64,000 nucleotides of DNA from DATCRE01 sp964235605 (GCA_964235605.1 CAXSCR010000017.1:4986-68985); one strand, 5' to 3'; shown: positions 17,395-27,330, counted from the first letter of the stretch. Made by a program: numbers and translations. Notes: generated from the sequence alone by a model not told the origin.

Positions 17395-18576
17395 TTAATA
17401 CTTTCCCCACTTTATATAAGTCTCTAAATCTTTATCACCTCTACCTGAAAGATTCACTACCACTACATCATCTTTATCAAATTCAAATTGATTAAGTGCT
17501 GCTATGGCATGTGCCGACTCAATGGCCGGTATTATTCCTTCCAAGCGACTGAGGTCAATACCAGCAGTCATCGCTTCGTTATCGGTAGCGTTAACAAACT
17601 TAACCCTACCAATATCAAATAAATGTGCATGTTGTGGGCCTATACCCGGATAATCTAAACCTGCAGAAATAGAGTAAGGCTCAACCACTTGTCCATCTTC
17701 AGTCTGCATTAATAACGTTTTACTTCCATGTAATACACCCGGTTTACCAAGTGCAGTTGTTGCTGCTGATTCACCTGAGTTAACACCATGCCCTGCAGCT
17801 TCAACGGCAACTAAGTTTACATGTTCATTATCTAAGAAATGGTAAAATGCCCCTGCTGCATTACTTCCACCGCCAACGCATGCAAACACATAGTCTGGAG
17901 ACGGATTTCCAATTTCTTCTTGAAGTTGCTTCTTAATCTCATCACTGATAACAGATTGAAAACGCGCTACCATATCAGGATAAGGATGTGGTCCTACTAC
18001 GGAACCAATGATGTAATGTGTATCTGTTGGATTGTGGATCCAATGACGCATGGCTTCATTTGTGGCGTCTTTTAAAGTCATGCTGCCACTTAGTGCTGGA
18101 ACTACCTTAGTGCCCAATATACGCATGCGCTCAACGTTAGGGCGTTGGCGTTCCATATCGACCTGACCCATGTACACAATACACTCCATACCCATTAACG
18201 CACAAACTGTAGCTGTTGCTACACCATGTTGACCTGCTCCCGTTTCGGCTATGATCTTTTGTTTACCTAAACGTTTAGCCAATAGTATCTGGCCTATGGT
18301 GTTATTAACTTTATGCGCGCCTGTATGGCACAAGTCTTCGCGCTTCAAATAGATATTTGTTTTATACTTTTCAGATAAGCGCTTTGCTAAAAAGAGCGGT
18401 GTCGGTCGGCCGACGTAGTCTTTTAATAGCTTATGAAAATCCATCTGGAAAGAAGGCTCATTTATAATTTTCAAATAATTATTACGAAGCTCTTCCACAT
18501 TTGGATAAAGCATTTCAGGAATGAATGCGCCTCCAAACTGACCATAGTACCCACGTTCATCAACTGAATATTTCAT
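17395..18576 (-). CDS. trpB: Tryptophan synthase beta chain
   Basis: A 393-residue PLP enzyme that makes tryptophan from indole and serine. The PLP lysine is K89 in HTGAHKVNN; the phosphate-binding loop is GGGSNA; the C-terminal segment is LSGRGDKD. It is the TrpB1 type with standard length and the alpha-interacting region intact. It starts 11 nt after trpF. Confidence 0.98.
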   Translation of the reverse strand: MKYSVDERGYYGQFGGAFIPEMLYPNVEELRNNYLKIINEPSFQMDFHKLLKDYVGRPTPLFLAKRLSEKYKTNIYLKREDLCHTGAHKVNNTIGQILLAKRLGKQKIIAETGAGQHGVATATVCALMGMECIVYMGQVDMERQRPNVERMRILGTKVVPALSGSMTLKDATNEAMRHWIHNPTDTHYIIGSVVGPHPYPDMVARFQSVISDEIKKQLQEEIGNPSPDYVFACVGGGSNAAGAFYHFLDNEHVNLVAVEAAGHGVNSGESAATTALGKPGVLHGSKTLLMQTEDGQVVEPYSISAGLDYPGIGPQHAHLFDIGRVKFVNATDNEAMTAGIDLSRLEGIIPAIESAHAIAALNQFEFDKDDVVVVNLSGRGDKDLETYIKWGKY

Positions 18577-18587
18577 ATGAAAAGAAG

Positions 18588-19229
18588 TTAGAAGTTTGAA
18601 TTTAATATTTTATAAAATGCATTAAGCTTGCTTATGTCTTTCACCCCCGGACTTGACTCAACGCCGCTGTTTAAATCAAGCGCGTGAATATTCATTTCAT
18701 GAAGTGCATCTATTTCATGAATATTTTCAGAACTCAATCCACCGCTTAAAAAAAATGGAATTTCCTGATCGTATTTTTTAAGTATAGTCCAGTCAAAAGT
18801 CTGGGCGTTGCCTCCAAAATATTTTCCTTTCGTATCGAATAAAAAATAGTCGACTACCATTTTGTATGGTGTGGTTTGATTAAAGTCAAAGTCATTACTA
18901 ACAGAGAATACTTTAATAATACCCACACCATTTCTCTTTAATGCTTCACACTGCGCAACACTTTCCGTACCATGAAGCTGCAGGTAATTAAGTTTTAGTC
19001 GAGCTACCTGCGTCATCATTTCGTCAGTTGATGCGTTAACAAATACCCCTACCCTTTTAATATCGTTTGGAATATTTTTAGGAATAATAAATTCTTGCGA
19101 CACATAGCGAGGTGACTTTGGATAAAAGATAAAGCCCATGTAATGTGGATGCAATGCTGCAACATCTAATATGTTATCAGCCTCGCGCATACCACAAACT
19201 TTGAGCATTATATTTTTTATCGAACTCAT
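18588..19229 (-). CDS. trpF: Phosphoribosylanthranilate isomerase
   Basis: A 213-residue TIM-barrel enzyme that converts N-(5'-phosphoribosyl)anthranilate to the carboxyphenylamino-deoxyribulose phosphate. The catalytic Cys is at 13 in [16 protein letters not shown] and DLNSGVE carry the phosphate and catalytic Asp residues. The start codon overlaps the trpC stop by one base (TAATG), so translation is probably coupled. Confidence 0.96.
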   Translation of the reverse strand: MSSIKNIMLKVCGMREADNILDVAALHPHYMGFIFYPKSPRYVSQEFIIPKNIPNDIKRVGVFVNASTDEMMTQVARLKLNYLQLHGTESVAQCEALKRNGVGIIKVFSVSNDFDFNQTTPYKMVVDYFLFDTKGKYFGGNAQTFDWTILKKYDQEIPFFLSGGLSSENIHEIDALHEMNIHALDLNSGVESSPGVKDISKLNAFYKILNSNF

Positions 19230-20038
19230 TACACTATTGATTTACCTGATAGTTCCTTCAATTTCAATATAAACTCTTTGGCTGCACGCTCTGGCTGGCT
19301 GTACTTCATAAAGTTTTCACCCATAAGAAATCCTTCATAGCCATGCGCCCTCAGCTCAATAATTGTTTCGGGTGATGAAATTCCACTCTCTGAAACTTTA
19401 ATAACACCAGCGGGGATAAAAGGTGCCAATTGTTTTGATATCTCAAGACTCACTTCAAAAGTTTTTAGACTGCGATTATTTACACCAATTAGATCTGCCT
19501 CTGCATTCAAATTAGCATCTAGTTCAGCTCTATCGTGAACCTCAAGTAAAACCTCAAGACCAAATGACTTAGCAAATAAAGAAAGCTCTTTTAAACGTGC
19601 AGGCGCTAGTGCTGCTGCTATCAGAAGGATGGCATCTGCACCTACCGACTTCGCCTCTATAATTTGGTATTCATCAATGGTAAAATCTTTTCGTAAAATG
19701 GGACAGAAATTATATTTGCGTGCAGCTAATAAATCATCATTACTTCCTCCGAAGAATTTTTTATCCGTTAAGACCGAAAGCGCTGAGGCACCTGCTTGCA
19801 TATACCCAATTGATGTACGTTCAATAGATGCATAAGAATTGATAACACCTTTAGACGGTGACTGCCGTTTAAACTCAGTTATAATTCCAGACTTGTCACT
19901 ACGCCGAATATATTTTTTTAGTGAAACAGGCTGTGTTGGAAAAAAAGTACTTTGCTCCAGCAACTTTACCGGATAGTAAGTCTTCCGTTCTTCAACTTCT
20001 TTTCTTTTGTGTTCAATGATCTGATCTAGAATGTTCAT
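19229..20038 (-). CDS. trpC: Indole-3-glycerol phosphate synthase
   Basis: A 269-residue enzyme of the IGPS family that closes the indole ring. It has ITEFKRQSPSKG near 52 with the catalytic lysine, LRKDF near 117 and IGVNNRSLKTF near 184, the usual active-site strands. It is separate from TrpF, with no fusion. It starts 55 nt downstream of trpD. Confidence 0.97.
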   Translation of the reverse strand: MNILDQIIEHKRKEVEERKTYYPVKLLEQSTFFPTQPVSLKKYIRRSDKSGIITEFKRQSPSKGVINSYASIERTSIGYMQAGASALSVLTDKKFFGGSNDDLLAARKYNFCPILRKDFTIDEYQIIEAKSVGADAILLIAAALAPARLKELSLFAKSFGLEVLLEVHDRAELDANLNAEADLIGVNNRSLKTFEVSLEISKQLAPFIPAGVIKVSESGISSPETIIELRAHGYEGFLMGENFMKYSQPERAAKEFILKLKELSGKSIV

Positions 20039-20093
20039 ACGTTTTAGTTTGGGGGGTACAAAAATATTACCTGGTTGTCTATATTTAGTTTGA

Positions 20094-21080
20094 CTATTTA
20101 TTCATAAGCTTTTTAAAAGATATCAAGGCTTTTCCTGATTCCAGTGCTTCTTTCGCTTGATTTATAGCAACAGCTAAACCTGATTTTTGATTCCCTGCAT
20201 ATAATGCCATGCCTGCATTGGCAATGATGACCGAATTTTGTTGTGCCGTTCCTGTTCCTTCTAATACATTCATAAATATCTTAGCTGATTCTTCTACACT
20301 ATCTCCACCTTTTATATCTGATGATTTAAGTTTTGGCAGCCCCAAATCAACGGGGTCCATAATTCGTTCTCCTTGATTATAGAAAAACTTGAACGAGCCA
20401 GTGAGCGATACTTCGTCGTATCCGTCTAACGAATGAAGTATTATAAAATCTTTATCTGTATTTTGATATAGATAGCCATATTGTCTTGCTAGCTCGAGAC
20501 TAAACACGCCAACCAATTGACGCTTTGGAAAAGCGGGATTTACCATGGGTCCAAGCATATTAAAAAACGTTTTCACACCCAACTCTTTGCGAATAGGCGC
20601 TATGTTTTTCATAGCGGGGTGAAACATGGGTGCGTGCATAAAGCAAATATTTGATCTGTCAAGACTGCGCTTTAGTTCATCAACATCGTTGGTAAACTTG
20701 TAGCCAAAATATTCTAATAGATTAGATGAGCCGCAAGATGATGAAACACCATAGTTGCCATGCTTAGCCACGGGTTGGCCTGCAGCTGCTACAACAAATG
20801 AAGAAAGTGTAGACATGTTAAATGTATTCTTTCCATCTCCCCCTGTTCCGCATACATCCATGACGGGTGCATCGAATTCAGCTTTTATGCAAAGCTCTAA
20901 CATTGCATCACGAAATCCTTGTAACTCATCAATGGTAATACTACGCATCATATATACCGTCATAAAAGCAGCCATTTGGCTTTGATTGAACTTAGCCGTA
21001 GCAAGATCAACCAACACCTGGCGTGCTGTTTCTTTGGATAAAGACCGATGTTCTATGAGTTCGTTGAGTATTTGTTTCAT
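20094..21080 (-). CDS. trpD: Anthranilate phosphoribosyltransferase
   Basis: A 328-residue enzyme that transfers phosphoribose from PRPP to anthranilate. The PRPP-binding glycine loop GTGGDG is at residues 78-83, NMST follows, and AKHGNYGVSS with the dimer/helix region is present. It is separate from TrpG. The gap between trpG and trpD (116 nt) carries a degenerate 7-nt array. Confidence 0.97.
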   Translation of the reverse strand: MKQILNELIEHRSLSKETARQVLVDLATAKFNQSQMAAFMTVYMMRSITIDELQGFRDAMLELCIKAEFDAPVMDVCGTGGDGKNTFNMSTLSSFVVAAAGQPVAKHGNYGVSSSCGSSNLLEYFGYKFTNDVDELKRSLDRSNICFMHAPMFHPAMKNIAPIRKELGVKTFFNMLGPMVNPAFPKRQLVGVFSLELARQYGYLYQNTDKDFIILHSLDGYDEVSLTGSFKFFYNQGERIMDPVDLGLPKLKSSDIKGGDSVEESAKIFMNVLEGTGTAQQNSVIIANAGMALYAGNQKSGLAVAINQAKEALESGKALISFKKLMNK

Positions 21081-21125
21081 GTTTCTACTTTCAATTTATT
21101 TTAAAAGATGCCGGCTTCAAGCTAC

Positions 21126-21198
21126 AAGCCTTTGGCATTTGGTATGTGAACTTAAGATCCAAAATCCCCAAATGCCTAATGCCTAATGCCCAATGCCT
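21126..21198. repeat. Inverted 7-nt arrays between trpG and trpD
   Basis: The right part (21160-21198) is AATGCCT, AATGCCT, AATGCCC, AATGCCT, AATACC in tandem. The left part (21126-21144) holds GGCATTTGG in the opposite orientation, so the gap can fold on itself. It lies inside the trp operon between two co-directional genes. Confidence 0.7.
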
Positions 21199-21775
21199 AA
21201 TACCTATCCTCAAGCCAACTAGCTATCATCTTCGGACCTTCTGGTGTCATAACTGATTCCGGATGAAATTGTAACCCCCTAACATCATACTTGACATGGC
21301 GTAGGCCCATAACAATGCCTTCATCATTAACAGCGGTAACTTTTAAATCAGCAGTGAGCGATTCAGGCACAACTGCCCATGAGTGATAGTGTGTTGCCTG
21401 AAAAGTATCAGTTACATTTTTAAACATAAACTCGCTTTTATCCTTTATCGTTGCTACCGAAGTTACGCCATGTAAAACTTTAGGGATATTATAAAGCTTA
21501 GCGCCATATACTTCAGCAATACCTTGATGACCCAAACAAATACCAAGAATACTTTTTGTTGGACCGTATTCTTTAACTGCTTGCTTCATAATACCAGCTT
21601 CATCAGGTATGCCTGGACCGGGTGACAACATGATCTTATCATATTGTTTTACTGCTTCCATTGATATTTTATCATTTCTAAAAATATCAACCTTATAACC
21701 AAGCTCACGAATAATATGCACCAAGTTGTATGTGAAAGAGTCGTAATTATCGAGCACTAATATTTTCATTGACAT
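21197..21775 (-). CDS. trpG: Anthranilate synthase glutaminase component
   Basis: A 192-residue class I glutamine amidotransferase that supplies ammonia to TrpE. The nucleophile is C80 in GICLGHQG. The His-Glu pair is in LQFHPESVMTPEG, and the oxyanion segment is LSPGPGIPDEAG. It starts 32 nt after trpE. It could also serve para-aminobenzoate synthase, as TrpG does in several bacteria; that is inference. Confidence 0.96.
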   Translation of the reverse strand: MSMKILVLDNYDSFTYNLVHIIRELGYKVDIFRNDKISMEAVKQYDKIMLSPGPGIPDEAGIMKQAVKEYGPTKSILGICLGHQGIAEVYGAKLYNIPKVLHGVTSVATIKDKSEFMFKNVTDTFQATHYHSWAVVPESLTADLKVTAVNDEGIVMGLRHVKYDVRGLQFHPESVMTPEGPKMIASWLEDRY

Positions 21776-21807
21776 CGTAGATTAGAATGTAAAGTTCATG
21801 TTATCTA

Positions 21808-23217
21808 TTATATTTTTTCTGCCATCAAAACTGCCTTTCTCAACGCTGCGAGTTTATTATTTACTTCCTGCAACTCACTTTCTGCATTCGACTTTGATAC
21901 CACGCCAGCACCTGCCTGGTAAATCAATTTATTCTCGCGACTTAAAAAGGTTCTAATCATAATGGCATGATTAAATGATCCATCAAATCCGATAAAGCCA
22001 ATAGCGCCGCCGTAGAAACTACGATTTACATTTTCATATTTATTAATAAGCGTCATTGCCATGTGCTTTGGTGCGCCTGATAATGTGCCAGCAGGAAAAG
22101 TATCAGCCGCCATTTTCACTACCGACGAATCATTTTGTAAAGTCCCGGTTACTTTAGAAACCAAATGAATAACATGGGAATAAAACTGAATCTCTTTAAA
22201 CACCTCAACTGTAACTTTAGATGCATTGCGACTCATGTCATTGCGCGCAAGATCAACGAGCATTACATGTTCTGCATTCTCTTTTTCATCGGCTGCTAAT
22301 TTATTAGCCAGTAGCGCATCGTCTTGATCATTTCCTGTTCTACGGAATGTTCCGGCTATGGGGAAAATGTGAGCCTTACCATTTTTGATTTGTAATTGTG
22401 CTTCCGGTGAAGACCCTATTAACTTAAAACTTCCATAGTCGAAGTAAAACAGATAAGGGGATGGATTAATAGAGCGAAGCGCGCGGTACACATTAAACTC
22501 ATCGCCTTTAAATCCACACGAAAACCTTCTTGATAATACGATCTGGAAAACATCGCCTCTGTAACAGTGCTCCTTTCCTTTCTCGACGATTTTTAAAAAT
22601 TCCTTGTCATCAACATTCGATGTTTCTTTGTCTGTAAGTGAGAATGAATAAGTCGCAAAGCGATTGCTGAAAATTATTTGCTCTACTTTATCAAGTGTTG
22701 ATCTGCTCTCTTTATCACCCGCGAAATTATTTTCAATCAAACTTAATTCATTTGAAAAATGATCAACAACAATTACATAGCGATAGAATTTATAGAGCAT
22801 ATCAGGAATAAGTGCTTCGTGTTTTGAAAGCTCAACATCTTCAAAAAACCGAACGGCATCATAAGCCATGTATCCAAACAAACCACTTGTAACAAACTTG
22901 TCAGAAGCTGACGCCTCAACTTCAAATGAATTTCTAAATGACTCCAACAGCTCAGTTACTTGACCAACTTTGGTGATGGTATTCTGTTGCACCTGGCCAT
23001 CAGGGTAACGAGTTTCAGCAATAATATCTTTTACCTCAAAGGAAGCAATGGGGTCACAGCAAATAAAGGAAAGGCTGTTCTCATGTCCTCGATAATCAGA
23101 ACTTTCTAGGAGAATACTTCCAGCAAAAACATCCCTAAGCTTTAAATAAATGTTGACTGGCGTAAGTGTGTCAGCTAACAGTTTTTTAGAATGCGTTGCA
23201 ATTTTATATTTCATCAT
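21808..23217 (-). CDS. trpE: Anthranilate synthase component I
   Basis: A 469-residue chorismate-utilising enzyme that makes anthranilate with TrpG. The N-terminal LLESSD (near 36) is the tryptophan feedback-binding motif. The C-terminal catalytic core has IAGTFRRTG, LVDLARND, FPAGTLSGAPK and the final GAGVVSKS. It is the first structural gene of the operon. Its ATG at 23217 lies 17 nt after the U-tract of the leader attenuator. Confidence 0.97.
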   Translation of the reverse strand: MMKYKIATHSKKLLADTLTPVNIYLKLRDVFAGSILLESSDYRGHENSLSFICCDPIASFEVKDIIAETRYPDGQVQQNTITKVGQVTELLESFRNSFEVEASASDKFVTSGLFGYMAYDAVRFFEDVELSKHEALIPDMLYKFYRYVIVVDHFSNELSLIENNFAGDKESRSTLDKVEQIIFSNRFATYSFSLTDKETSNVDDKEFLKIVEKGKEHCYRGDVFQIVLSRRFSCGFKGDEFNVYRALRSINPSPYLFYFDYGSFKLIGSSPEAQLQIKNGKAHIFPIAGTFRRTGNDQDDALLANKLAADEKENAEHVMLVDLARNDMSRNASKVTVEVFKEIQFYSHVIHLVSKVTGTLQNDSSVVKMAADTFPAGTLSGAPKHMAMTLINKYENVNRSFYGGAIGFIGFDGSFNHAIMIRTFLSRENKLIYQAGAGVVSKSNAESELQEVNNKLAALRKAVLMAEKI

Positions 23218-23233
23218 TATAATTTTTAGGCAT

Positions 23234-23272
23234 AAAAAAAAACGAAGGCCTGCTGTGAACAGCAGGCCTTCG
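23234..23272 (-). terminator. trp operon attenuator (intrinsic terminator)
   Basis: On the minus strand there is a perfect 13-bp stem (arms 23260-23272 and 23243-23255), a TTCA tetraloop and nine T residues (23234-23242). It lies between the trp leader peptide and trpE. Since thx is directly upstream and no other terminator is visible, it probably also ends thx transcripts. Confidence 0.93.
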
Positions 23273-23301
23273 GGCTTATAGTTAAGTCATAACAAGGCTG
23301 T

Positions 23302-23358
23302 TCACATATCGAGTTTCGATCTGTGCCACCACCAAGCTATGTTTGTAATAATTCTCAT
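23302..23358 (-). CDS. trpL: trp operon leader peptide (18 aa, three consecutive Trp)
   Basis: ATG at 23358, stop TGA at 23304-23302; it encodes MRIITNIAWWWHRSKLDM. A GGAAG ribosome-binding motif lies about 12 nt upstream. Three tandem TGG codons in an 18-residue frame just before an attenuator identify it as a tryptophan-sensing leader peptide. It begins 19 nt after the stop codon of thx. Confidence 0.93.
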   Translation of the reverse strand: MRIITNIAWWWHRSKLDM

Positions 23359-23377
23359 TTTTATTAATTGAGCTTCC

Positions 23378-23554
23378 TTATTTTTTAGCAGCAACTGCTC
23401 TTTTTGGTTTCGCAGATGCATCCGCAGACGCTTCTACTGGCTTCTTGGATGCTGTTCTTTTCAATTTAGCTTTTATAAGCTTCTTATTTCTTGAATTACC
23501 GTAAGAATCTTTAAAGATTTTTCCTTTTTTGGTTTTTTTGTCTCCTCTTCCCAT
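23378..23554 (-). CDS. 30S ribosomal protein THX family
   Basis: A 58-residue, very basic protein starting MGRGDKKTKKGKIFKDSYGN, the conserved N-terminus of the small-subunit protein THX (bTHX). That N-terminal part binds 16S rRNA in the 30S head. The C-terminal half is a low-complexity Lys/Ala tail (to KRAVAAKK) typical of the Bacteroidota form. It has its own promoter 24 nt upstream. The trp leader follows after only 19 nt without a separate terminator. Confidence 0.93.
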   Translation of the reverse strand: MGRGDKKTKKGKIFKDSYGNSRNKKLIKAKLKRTASKKPVEASADASAKPKRAVAAKK

Positions 23555-23577
23555 GAATAATTTTGAGTTTGCGAGGG

Positions 23578-23608
23578 CAATAATAGTAAAGTCTGCATTG
23601 ATTACAAA
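23578..23608 (-). promoter_or_regulatory. Predicted promoter of thx and probably of the trp operon
   Basis: On the minus strand the -33 TTTG (23605-23608), a 19-nt spacer and the -7 box TATTATTG (23578-23585, 7 of 8 matches to TAnnTTTG) lie 24 nt before the thx start. I see no comparably good box within thx or between thx and trpL. Read-through into the trp leader is therefore the simplest model. Confidence 0.6.
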
Positions 23609-23841
23609 CCGGATCGCTAAAAATTTATAAAAGTATTGCTGCTACAGGCTTACTGTGCTTTTAGGTCACCAGACAAATCCTTGCAAATTCGCCTGTTTCA
23701 AAATTGGCGGTTCTTTTAACATGCAGAGCAAGCACGCATTCACATCTCATCTTTTTAGAAAAATCTCAATAATGCAATTAAGGAAGGTTAAAAAATTCAA
23801 AGCTTATGGCATCTATCACCTATCACATGTATAAGGTTAAT

Positions 23842-24474
23842 TTATAAAATAGCTTTTAGTAGCATTCTGAACTCATTCAAAATCATTGCCGTTGCACCCC
23901 ACACGATCTCACCTTCTACTTCAAAGTGAGGGGCTAATAATCGAAATTGTCCACCAGCGATTATCTCTTTCTCGAGAATGGATTCATCATTGATAAGCTG
24001 GCTAAGATCTGCATTTAAAATTTTTGCCACTTCAAATGTATCAGGTACAAATAAAGGGTGATGGTCTATGAAGCCAATTACAGGAGTAACAACAAAATTG
24101 CTTGGGATCACAAAAAAGTCTGTTAATCTACCTAGTACATTTATTTGTGAAGTATGGATACCGATCTCTTCTTCTGTTTCTCGCAGCGCAGTTTGATAAA
24201 CATCTTCACCTTCTTCTGCCTTTCCACCTGGTAAACTTATTTGTCCGCTATGTGTGCCTACATACTCTGCTCTTTTAATGAGGGGAAATTTAACTAATCC
24301 ATTCTCTTCATATAAGAGAATTAAAACACTTCCCTGCCGCGGTGGTATTTTATGATCAAACCTTGGCCTCACTTCACCTACAGGTATGGCCCGCATAGAT
24401 TCATGAGCAGAAGCACCTGGTAGCGGATCCTGTAATTTGTTTGCTATTATGTTAACTATATCATGTAATCGCAT
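23842..24474 (-). CDS. NUDIX hydrolase, CoA pyrophosphatase (NudL/YeaB-like)
   Basis: A 210-residue protein with a complete Nudix box at residues 83-106 (GGKAEEGEDVYQTAL then RETEEEIGI). Immediately before it lies the CoA-pyrophosphatase signature (LIKRAEYVGTHSGQISLPGG). Members hydrolyse CoA and its derivatives to phosphopantetheine and 3',5'-ADP. It is a single gene. The upstream 290 bp to thx holds no other gene. Confidence 0.92.
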   Translation of the reverse strand: MRLHDIVNIIANKLQDPLPGASAHESMRAIPVGEVRPRFDHKIPPRQGSVLILLYEENGLVKFPLIKRAEYVGTHSGQISLPGGKAEEGEDVYQTALRETEEEIGIHTSQINVLGRLTDFFVIPSNFVVTPVIGFIDHHPLFVPDTFEVAKILNADLSQLINDESILEKEIIAGGQFRLLAPHFEVEGEIVWGATAMILNEFRMLLKAIL

Positions 24475-24639
24475 CTGTGTTTTTACATATAGGTAAGCAA
24501 ACCAATAGGCACTGAGAGGCTTTTACAATATATGAATAGAGTAAAGTAAAGAAAGATAAATGACACAAAAAATCTACCGCGATATAATTTCAACTCCATT
24601 TAAGCGTATGATTGTAAAATAGCAAGACTACGTGACTTA

Positions 24640-24985
24640 AAGCTGCTAGCTTCTTGCTTCTGGCTGCTAGCTCGATTTTTTAAAGTTTTATGTAGGTGAC
24701 TCACATGTCAGGTTCTATGTTAAGATTTGTATTTCAAGACCACGTGGATAACGAATAAGTAAAAGCTGCAGATGACAATCATCGTTTGAAAGCGCAATCA
24801 CGCCAGGGAATAGCTTGTAATATTGGATGTTGAACCAATCCGGTTCATAAAGCATTATTAAACTGGTTAGCGTTCCAGTAAAACAAACACCTTTACTAAA
24901 ACTTCATGAGACGGAATCTTTTTTATATCAATAGTAGTAAAAATGACGCTTAATCAACTATCATTTTTTAAAGCGATTTTCCTGG
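24640..24985. repeat. MITE-like non-coding element, copy B (left end missing)
   Basis: From the GCTNNNN heptamer cluster (24640-24672) to the right end AAAGCGATTTTCCTGG near 24970-24985, this follows copy A (13210-13557) with about 85-90% identity by eye. There are scattered 1-2-nt indels. The left inverted repeat of copy A is not found upstream, so this copy is truncated or its left end has diverged. It occupies the 24475-25262 gap. Nothing else was recognised in that gap. Confidence 0.8.
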
Positions 24986-25262
24986 CCAGATCACGATCGC
25001 ATTAACACATCAATACAATAAATAAGACTACGACAACACTTTCTCGGTGAAATGGCATGATCACAAAAGCAGGTAGGACCAAAACACTGAGCTTCGTATA
25101 TTTTTTTGACACGCCAGGAATAAGCTATCTCCTTTATCAGTTAACAGTTAAAAGATTGCATTTTCAATCCCCGCATTAAAAAAGATTACTTTATCCTTTA
25201 AGAATGTATAGATGCCTTTAAGAATACTTAGACATCCAATATTTTTCTTTATCTTAGAATCA

Positions 25263-27017
25263 ATGAGCCCGATTGCCCCCCGTGCCTATCTATTACTGCT
25301 AACATGTATATGTTTTAGCCTTGGCTATTCACTTCAAGCTCAGAATCTAGAAAGCATCGGAAAAGAAAAACCGTTAAAAATTTCAGGTGGTATCTCACTA
25401 AGTCAGATTGTTTATGGGGTTAGCGGAATAGAATCAAGACGCGATCCCTACTCCTATTACGCCTCAGGCAATGTCAATTTCTCATTATATGGGTGGAGTG
25501 TTCCTTTAAGTTTTTCGGTGTCCAATCAAAACACATCATTTCAACAACCATTTAATCAATACAGCTTACATCCCAACTACAAATGGGTTACAGCGCATTT
25601 GGGCTATACAAGCATGTCGTATTCACCCTACACTGTCGGTGGTCATATCTTTCTGGGCGCGGCCATAGATCTTGCTCCCGAAGGTAAATTCAAATTCAGC
25701 GCGCTCTATGGACGGTTCTTAAAAGCCGTGCAATATGATACCGCGCAAAACGCACCGCTTCCATCTTATGAAAGAATGGGATATGGATTTAAAGCCAACT
25801 ATGGTGATGGAAATGATTTTGTAAACGTAATTCTATTTCATGCCCAGGATGATATCAATTCAATCCATGTTAAAAATTCCATTGAAGAAAGAGATTCAAT
25901 CTTAACAGCGTTAGACATTACGCCACAAGAAAACTTAGTGGTAAGTATAGGTGCCGGCAAATCGTTCTTTAAACATTTTTTATTAAAAGCTGAATTAGCT
26001 TCTAGTGCGCTTTCGCGCGATACAAGAACCGAAGAAAGCAATCAATCAAATGCATTAGCGAAAGCAAAATTTCTTTATACACCGCGTTTATCATCATCAT
26101 TTTATAAAGCATTCAAAAGCTCATTTGCCTATCAACAAGATGGTTATTCAATTGGCGTAGGTTACGAGAGAGTGGATCCACAATACCGCACCTTAGGCGC
26201 TTACTACTTTAACAGTGATCTAGAAAGTATAACGGCTAATGGCGCCGCTGCAATCCTCCAAGGGAAAATGACCGTATCCATAAGCGCAGGTACACAACGC
26301 GACAATCTGGATAAAAGCAAAGTGAGTACCATGCGAAGAATGGTTAGTTCAATTAATGTAGGATATGCGCCGAATCAAAAAGTAAATCTCTCAGCCTCTT
26401 ATTCAAACTTTCAAACCTACACCAACATCAGATCTCAATTTCAAAACATCAACCAGATAACACCTTACGATAACTTAGATACACTGAACTTTACGCAGAT
26501 ATCACAAAACGCCAGTCTCAATGGCATGTATATGTTTGGCAAAAGTGAAAGCAAAAGACAAAACCTCAACATAAACCTCACCTATCAAAACGCAGCCGAC
26601 AAGCAAGGTGACGTAACACAAAATTCAGGCGTCCACTTCTACAATGCCACTGCCGCCTATTCTCTTAGCATGGTACCTCAAAACATGACCACATCCATGG
26701 CCTTAAATACTAACGTGAGTGAAGGCGCAGGCACAAGAACGAAAACAATCGGCCCTACCCTAGCCGTAACTCGCGCATTCTTCGATAAGAAACTCAAAAC
26801 CACATTATCATCCTCCTGGAACAGCACATCCAGCAACGGAAAACAACTAAGCTCCATCATCAACGCCCGAGTCAACGGAAGCTATACCCTACGAAAAAAA
26901 CACAACCTAAACCTAAGCCTGGTAGTAGTAAACCGCGACACAAAAACAGAAGGCGGTGCGAAGGCATTTACCGAATACACCGGGACGTTGGGGTATAGTT
27001 ATTCGTTTGGAAATTAA
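25263..27017 (+). CDS. Exported outer-membrane beta-barrel-like protein, unknown function
   Basis: I choose the ATG at 25263 because it begins a clear signal peptide (MSPIAPRAYLLLLTCICF, cleavage after SLQAQ). An ATG 51 nt upstream would add 17 residues before it. The mature ~555 residues show alternating polar/aromatic strands, frequent GxS and YxN turns, and a C-terminus TLGYSYSFGN, consistent with a large beta barrel. I can name no family. It precedes the giant-protein cluster by about 310 bp and may belong to it. Confidence 0.75.
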   Translation: MSPIAPRAYLLLLTCICFSLGYSLQAQNLESIGKEKPLKISGGISLSQIVYGVSGIESRRDPYSYYASGNVNFSLYGWSVPLSFSVSNQNTSFQQPFNQYSLHPNYKWVTAHLGYTSMSYSPYTVGGHIFLGAAIDLAPEGKFKFSALYGRFLKAVQYDTAQNAPLPSYERMGYGFKANYGDGNDFVNVILFHAQDDINSIHVKNSIEERDSILTALDITPQENLVVSIGAGKSFFKHFLLKAELASSALSRDTRTEESNQSNALAKAKFLYTPRLSSSFYKAFKSSFAYQQDGYSIGVGYERVDPQYRTLGAYYFNSDLESITANGAAAILQGKMTVSISAGTQRDNLDKSKVSTMRRMVSSINVGYAPNQKVNLSASYSNFQTYTNIRSQFQNINQITPYDNLDTLNFTQISQNASLNGMYMFGKSESKRQNLNINLTYQNAADKQGDVTQNSGVHFYNATAAYSLSMVPQNMTTSMALNTNVSEGAGTRTKTIGPTLAVTRAFFDKKLKTTLSSSWNSTSSNGKQLSSIINARVNGSYTLRKKHNLNLSLVVVNRDTKTEGGAKAFTEYTGTLGYSYSFGN

Positions 27018-27330
27018 ACTTAGGCATTGGGCTTCACGCATTGGAAGTTAGGCGTTAACTGAATGTTGGGGGTTTAAATGAGTAGTAAGGGGGATTTCAT
27101 TATAATGACTGGTTTTAATTCGGGTTACTATTGGTAGGTTGGGTATATGAACATGCGGTTTAGTGCGCTTAAGATATAAGTAAAAATTCGATCATCCATA
27201 TGAAGGACATAGACATAATAGACAGTATTAAATAGTTATAATAATCATTATTCTACGTAAATTAGATAACGACACATTCAAACTAAAGCCCCACTCCCAA
27301 TGCCTAATGCCCAATGCCTAATACCCAAAT
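27018..27330. repeat. Gap bounded by inverted 7-nt arrays
   Basis: The left side (27018-27052) reads TTAGGCATTGGGC and related words. The right side (27293-27330) reads the reverse complement, CCCAATGCCTAATGCCC and so on, in 7-nt units. The 240 bp between them contain no credible ORF and no recognised RNA. The right array ends at the start codon of the next gene. Confidence 0.7.

Larger units (their letters stand above)
23234..23358 (-). promoter_or_regulatory. trp leader: ribosome-mediated transcription attenuation region
   Basis: The leader contains the WWW peptide gene and two alternative hairpins. Segment 2 (GTGAACAGC, 23297-23305) is perfectly complementary to GCTGTTCAC (23255-23263), which is part of the terminator 5' arm and loop. 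A small hairpin ATCGA/TCGAT precedes it. The leader stop codon lies at the edge of segment 2. A ribosome that completes the peptide would mask segment 2 and allow termination; a ribosome stalled on Trp codons would leave segment 2 free to block the terminator. Confidence 0.9.
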
